Source of the DNA: CAVQGZ01 sp964356295 | GTDB lineage: Bacteria; Actinomycetota; Actinomycetes; Jiangellales; Jiangellaceae | Assembly (NCBI GenBank): GCA_964356295.1 | Contig: CAYHHE010000033.1 | Coordinates: 1-26,663 of the forward strand | Direction: 5' to 3' | DNA: 26,663 nucleotides | Shown: in pieces, positions 24,103 to 26,663 of the stretch | Numbering within the stretch: position 1 is the stretch's first letter | How the letters are laid out: each line of letters opens with the position of its first letter | Notes under the pieces: generated by a model | Databases searched by the model: none | What the model was told of the DNA's origin: nothing | What the model saw: only the letters and a program-made list of their open reading frames with translations | Translations under genes and position numbers: made by a program

Positions 24103-24816
24103 CCCTGCATTGTGGCTCTTCTGACGAGCCCGGCGTCGATGCAGACCTGACCGGGCCGGCAGCGAAGCAGTGAGTTGTCCAGGTCGGTCGTCCAGGCGGG
24201 GCTGACATGGGCTTCATGGGATCGCCGCACCGGTGGGGTTGCCCTTCGGCACGCATTCGCGCTGGCGGACCGCACCAAGACGCCCATCCCTGATCCGCGT
24301 GGCTGTGGGGTTCAGCGATAGCCAGTCCAGGTGCGACGGCGGCGGCCGTGCCGGTCCGAGTCGTCGCCGCAGGCCCGCGAGTCGAAGGGCGATCCCGCCG
24401 GCCAGGGCGGCGCCGAGGCTGGCGAGGGCGAACGGGCAAAGCCCGGGTAGACAGGTCCAGGGCCGGGTCAGTCGCAGCGAGCAGGGCGCCGGTACGGCAC
24501 GTCGAGGGGTCGGCCGGCCCATCGCTGGGAGACATCCTGAGGTGATTCGGATGGATCTGCACGTGTGGTCGGTGACGGTCGAGGCGATGGGCGAGCGCTG
24601 GCGTAGGTGATCGTGGGAAAGATGCGGCTCGGGCCAGGCTCGCATATGCTTTGCACAGCATCCCGCACCGTGGATGTCCGGTGACGCCCGCAAGATGCGC
24701 CCGGTTCTGAGTTCGGCCACTTGCCACCGAACGCTGGAAATCCTTCATCTTGACCATGCTGCGCTGGCGTAGGACGCGTAGCGGCATGTGCATCACCCCC
24801 GAGAGGAGGTCGCGAG
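24103..24816. other. 714-bp stretch with no supported gene
   Basis: Several open frames exist on both strands, but none has family resemblance or a good start. One minus-strand frame contains a hydrophobic run (LASLGAALAGGIALRLAGL) that might be a membrane-protein remnant. TTGACC at 24750-24755 is a possible -35 element for the mini-ORF unit to the right. Confidence 0.4.
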
Positions 24817-24852
24817 ATGAGCGACCACGACTACGGTCCCTGGGACGACTGA
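24817..24852 (+). CDS. 11-codon mini-ORF with a strong Shine-Dalgarno
   Basis: GAGAGGAGGT at 24801-24810 is a near-ideal ribosome-binding site, 6-7 nt before ATG at 24817. The frame reads MSDHDYGPWDD and stops with TGA at 24850-24852. A perfect 18-bp hairpin begins 14 nt later, so the unit looks like SD, micro-gene and terminator. I do not recognise the peptide: it is acidic (four Asp) with Tyr, Trp and Pro and no Cys. It could be a leader peptide, a regulatory or secreted signal, a minimal modified-peptide precursor or a chance frame. No modifying enzyme is nearby; the next gene to the right is an IS transposase. Translation is unproven. Confidence 0.4.
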   Translation: MSDHDYGPWDD

Positions 24853-24866
24853 CTGAGTCCCACACC

Positions 24867-24905
24867 ACCCCTGAGAGGGAGCCCGTAGGGCTCCCTCTCA
24901 GGGGT
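24867..24905 (+). terminator. 18-bp perfect stem with 3-nt loop
   Basis: ACCCCTGAGAGGGAGCCC (24867-24884) is followed by GTA and its exact reverse complement (24888-24905). The stem directly follows the mini-ORF. Only a short TTT-CGG follows, so termination would rely on stem stability; because it is symmetrical it could also act on the minus strand. Confidence 0.65.
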
Positions 24906-25316
24906 TTCGGACCGGTCGAGGTCTCGTTTCGTAAGCCCGACGCGACGGCTCCCTACGTATCGCAGCGCCCTGCTGCGTCCAGGTCGCGGCCACCTGGGGC
25001 GTCGTCCAGCGGATGGTCGCCGCCTACTGCGAACGCAGAAGCGCTGGTGGGCATCTCCGATGGTTCGTCGGGGGTCAGGCTGCTTGCCGTTCGGCTTGTG
25101 GGGGTGGGGTCTGGGCGTGAGGTGTTTCTGAGTTAGCGATACAGATCCGCGGCGAATCACACAGCATGGTCGGGTCCGTGGCTGGTCGTATCTTCCCGCC
25201 TTGCTCGGTGTCGGGCAAGACGTCGAAGGCGGGCTTGTTCGAGGCCGGCTTCGCGGGCCTTGCGGCTGGGACACCCGCCCCACCCGCCGGCCCTGACCTA
25301 TCCGTGCGACCTCTTA
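24906..25316. other. 411-bp stretch between the hairpin and the IS element with no supported gene
   Basis: Open frames on both strands show no resemblance to a known family and lack convincing starts. The right end is the target site of the IS insertion (TTA at 25314-25316). Confidence 0.4.
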
Positions 25317-25332
25317 GTACGTGTTGGGAAAG
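25317..25332 (+). repeat. IS left terminal inverted repeat
   Basis: GTACGTGTTGGGAAAG; it pairs exactly with the repeat at the other end of the element. Confidence 0.9.
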
Positions 25333-25336
25333 TCGC

Positions 25337-26171
25337 CTACGTGGCGGGTTTCGGCTGCCACGGCCGCCGGCCGGGTGGGGGTGCGAGGCGTCGGGTCATG
25401 ATGCCGATCATGCTCCACTTGACCATGGCCTCAGCGTGCTCGGGGAGTCGTTCGTAGTCACGCGCCAACCGGCGGGTCCGCATCAGCCAGGAGTTGGTCC
25501 GCTCGATGACCCAGCGCCTGGGGAGGACCTCGAACGTGGGCCGCTTGTCGGTGCGTTTCACGATCTGGACCGCGATCCTCAGGTGGTGCTGGGCGTACGC
25601 GAGGAGCTTGCCGGCGTAGCCGCCATCGGCCCAGACCAGCACGATCGAGGGCATCGTCATCCTGGCCCGCGCCAGGACCAGTCGGCCGCCGTCACGGTCG
25701 TGCAGGGGCGGCGCTGGTGACGAGCACGACGATCAGCAGGCCGAGGGTGTCGGTGACGATGTGGCGCTTGCGGCCGTTGATCTTCTTGCCCGCGTCATAG
25801 CCACGAGACTCCTTGCCGACGGTGTCAGCGCCCTTCACCGACTGCGAATCCACGATCCCGGCCGACGCCATCGGGTCACGGCCATCGGCGTCACGCACCG
25901 CGTCCCGCAGGGCGTCGTGGATCCGGTCGGTGGTGCCGTCCTCGGCCCAGCGCTGGAAGTACCAGTACACGGTGTCCCACGGCGGGAAGTCGTGCGGGAG
26001 TTGTCGCCACGAACACCCGGTCCGGTTCACGTAGAAGATCGCATCCACGATCCGCCGGCGTGGATGCTTGGCAGGCCTACCACCCGGTTTGACCGCGACC
26101 ATCGGCTCGATCAGAGCCCACTGCGCATCAGTCAGGTCCGAGGGGTAGCGGGTTGGGGAAGAAGACCGCAT
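25337..26171 (-). CDS. IS5-family DDE transposase in two overlapping frames
   Basis: The first frame (26171 to 25692, 159 residues) has YPSDLTDAQWALIEPMV, the DUF4096-type N-domain GCSWRQLPHDFPPWDTVYWY and the first catalytic Asp in IVDSQSVKGADTVG. The second frame continues with LHDRDGGRLVLARARM, then VWADGGYAGKL (second Asp) and PRRWVIERTNSWL (Glu), ending at 25337. The crossover lies near 25708-25715 at a GCCGCCCCTGCAC sequence and needs a net +1 shift. IS427-group elements often make the full enzyme by programmed frameshifting, but a simple one-base mutation is also possible. All three catalytic acidic residues are kept. Confidence 0.9.
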
Positions 26172-26222
26172 ACCCCTACCCTCATCCCCGACCTCCGGTC
26201 ACTGACGGAGGCACGCCGGGCG

Positions 26223-26238
26223 CTTTCCCAACACGTAC
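26223..26238 (-). repeat. IS right terminal inverted repeat
   Basis: Read on the minus strand it is GTACGTGTTGGGAAAG, identical over 16 bp to the left end. Confidence 0.9.
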
Positions 26239-26308
26239 TTACAGGGCTCGGAGTTCACCATGTGTTCAAGAGCGAGACACCGGACTCCAAGGACAGGATG
26301 ATGCACGG

Positions 26309-26663
26309 ATGGAGAACGTCCTGCTCGACGTAGGGCTCCCCATCGTCCTCGCGTTCGTGATGGTCGGGATCGGTTTGACCCTGACGCTGGCCGACTTCGA
26401 CCAGCAGCGGAAGACACCGAAACCGCTTGCTGTTGGGGTCATCGGCATAACGCTCATCGTGCCGCTGATCTCGTTCGGGATCGGCATCCTGTTCGACCTG
26501 CCGGCGGAGCTCGCGATCGGCGTGGTCCTGCTGGGCGCAACCGCGGGCGGGACGACCTCGAATGTCATGACCTATCTGGCTCGACTTCCGCAGATGATGG
26601 GCACATACGGTGGGTGTGATGGCATCGTTGCTGGTCAGCGGCTTGCGGGTGCCGCCGGAACGC
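26309..26663 (+). CDS. Bile acid:sodium symporter (BASS) family protein, incomplete and probably disrupted
   Basis: From ATG 26309 the protein reads LPIVLAFVMVGIGLTLTLAD (first helix and loop), then VGVIGITLIVPLISFGIGIL and LGATAGGTTSNVMTYLAR, the conserved N-terminal helices and GGTTSN motif of BASS transporters. After TYLAR (about 26588) the family sequence should continue with a helix after a GD-x-ALS motif. Instead LPQMMGTYGGCDGIVAGQRL follows, and no other frame restores the match, so a rearrangement or insertion probably begins there. The frame is open to the window edge. The IS element ends about 70 bp upstream and may have displaced its promoter; the ribosome-binding site is weak. Confidence 0.6.
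   Translation, partial: MENVLLDVGLPIVLAFVMVGIGLTLTLADFDQQRKTPKPLAVGVIGITLIVPLISFGIGILFDLPAELAIGVVLLGATAGGTTSNVMTYLARLPQMMGTYGGCDGIVAGQRLAGAAGT

Larger units (their letters stand above)
25317..26238 (-). mobile_element. Complete IS5-family insertion sequence (IS427-like), 922 bp
   Basis: Terminal inverted repeats GTACGTGTTGGGAAAG are perfect over 16 bp at both ends, and TTA is duplicated directly outside (25314-25316 and 26239-26241). This fits the 5'-TNA target duplication of the IS427 group of IS5. One transposase gene in two frames fills the element. Clean ends and target duplication suggest a fairly recent insertion, about 70 bp before the BASS transporter start. Confidence 0.92.

Noticed and set aside
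24600..24720. Possible tRNA or small structural RNA near the CATATG/AGCAT sequence
   Set aside because: No cloverleaf, T-loop or CCA-adjacent acceptor stem could be drawn on either strand.
24867..24905. The 18-bp stem as ends of a miniature transposable element or a CRISPR repeat
   Set aside because: It occurs once, has a 3-nt loop and no flanking target duplication or repeated spacing.
24831..25283. 150-codon minus-strand frame over the hairpin
   Set aside because: It has Pro/Arg/Ser-rich composition and no recognisable domain, and it would run through the perfect hairpin.

Overview
The window is a high-GC stretch with dense GTG/ATG starts, 4-nt stop/start overlaps and several probably leaderless genes. 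This points to an actinobacterium, perhaps of the Geodermatophilaceae/Frankiales type; the phylum is a confident inference and the family a guess. No tRNA, rRNA or CRISPR array was seen.

Region 1 (1-6674) is a redox-membrane module. After the cut 5' end of an acyltransferase gene comes an OmpR-type response regulator and sensor kinase. A five-gene minus-strand operon follows: small exported protein, ApbE flavin transferase, bis-heme ferric-reductase-like membrane protein, NuoF-like iron-sulfur protein and a small ferredoxin. It reads as an electron-transfer chain from cytosolic donors through a b-heme membrane protein to an extracytosolic acceptor. A divergent gene encodes an exported protein with an Asp/Asn-rich tail, and the shared intergenic region carries 11-bp-spaced direct repeats.

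Region 2 (6675-13206) holds remnants of a tyrosine recombinase and of an HD phosphohydrolase, an ABC-2 exporter pair, a possible sulfur module (DUF523/TudS-like protein plus alpha/beta hydrolase, divergent from an ATC-hydrolase-like protein plus a 4-TM protein) and a universal stress protein.

Region 3 (13232-16607) is decayed DNA: a broken P1B-5-like metal ATPase with a C-terminal hemerythrin domain, joined directly to a broken acyltransferase, a DUF6933-like piece and a winged-helix-like piece.

Region 4 (16892-22563) is an intact plus-strand hoxFUYHWI operon for a bidirectional NAD-linked [NiFe] hydrogenase (group 3d). It has its own maturation protease and the accessory HoxI. Its leader contains two mutually exclusive hairpins. 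The hyp maturation genes are not in the window.

Region 5 (22564-26663) has a truncated NCS2 permease, a transglutaminase-like protein, an 11-codon mini-ORF with a strong Shine-Dalgarno sequence followed by an 18-bp perfect hairpin, a complete 922-bp IS5-family element with a TTA target duplication, and a BASS transporter gene that loses similarity near the window edge.

The best candidates for new biology are the hox operon's peculiarities (HoxF cysteine losses, HoxI, leader RNA, neighbouring Ni/Fe-type ATPase relic), the flavin/heme electron-transfer operon without a visible flavinylated partner, and the mini-ORF/hairpin unit.
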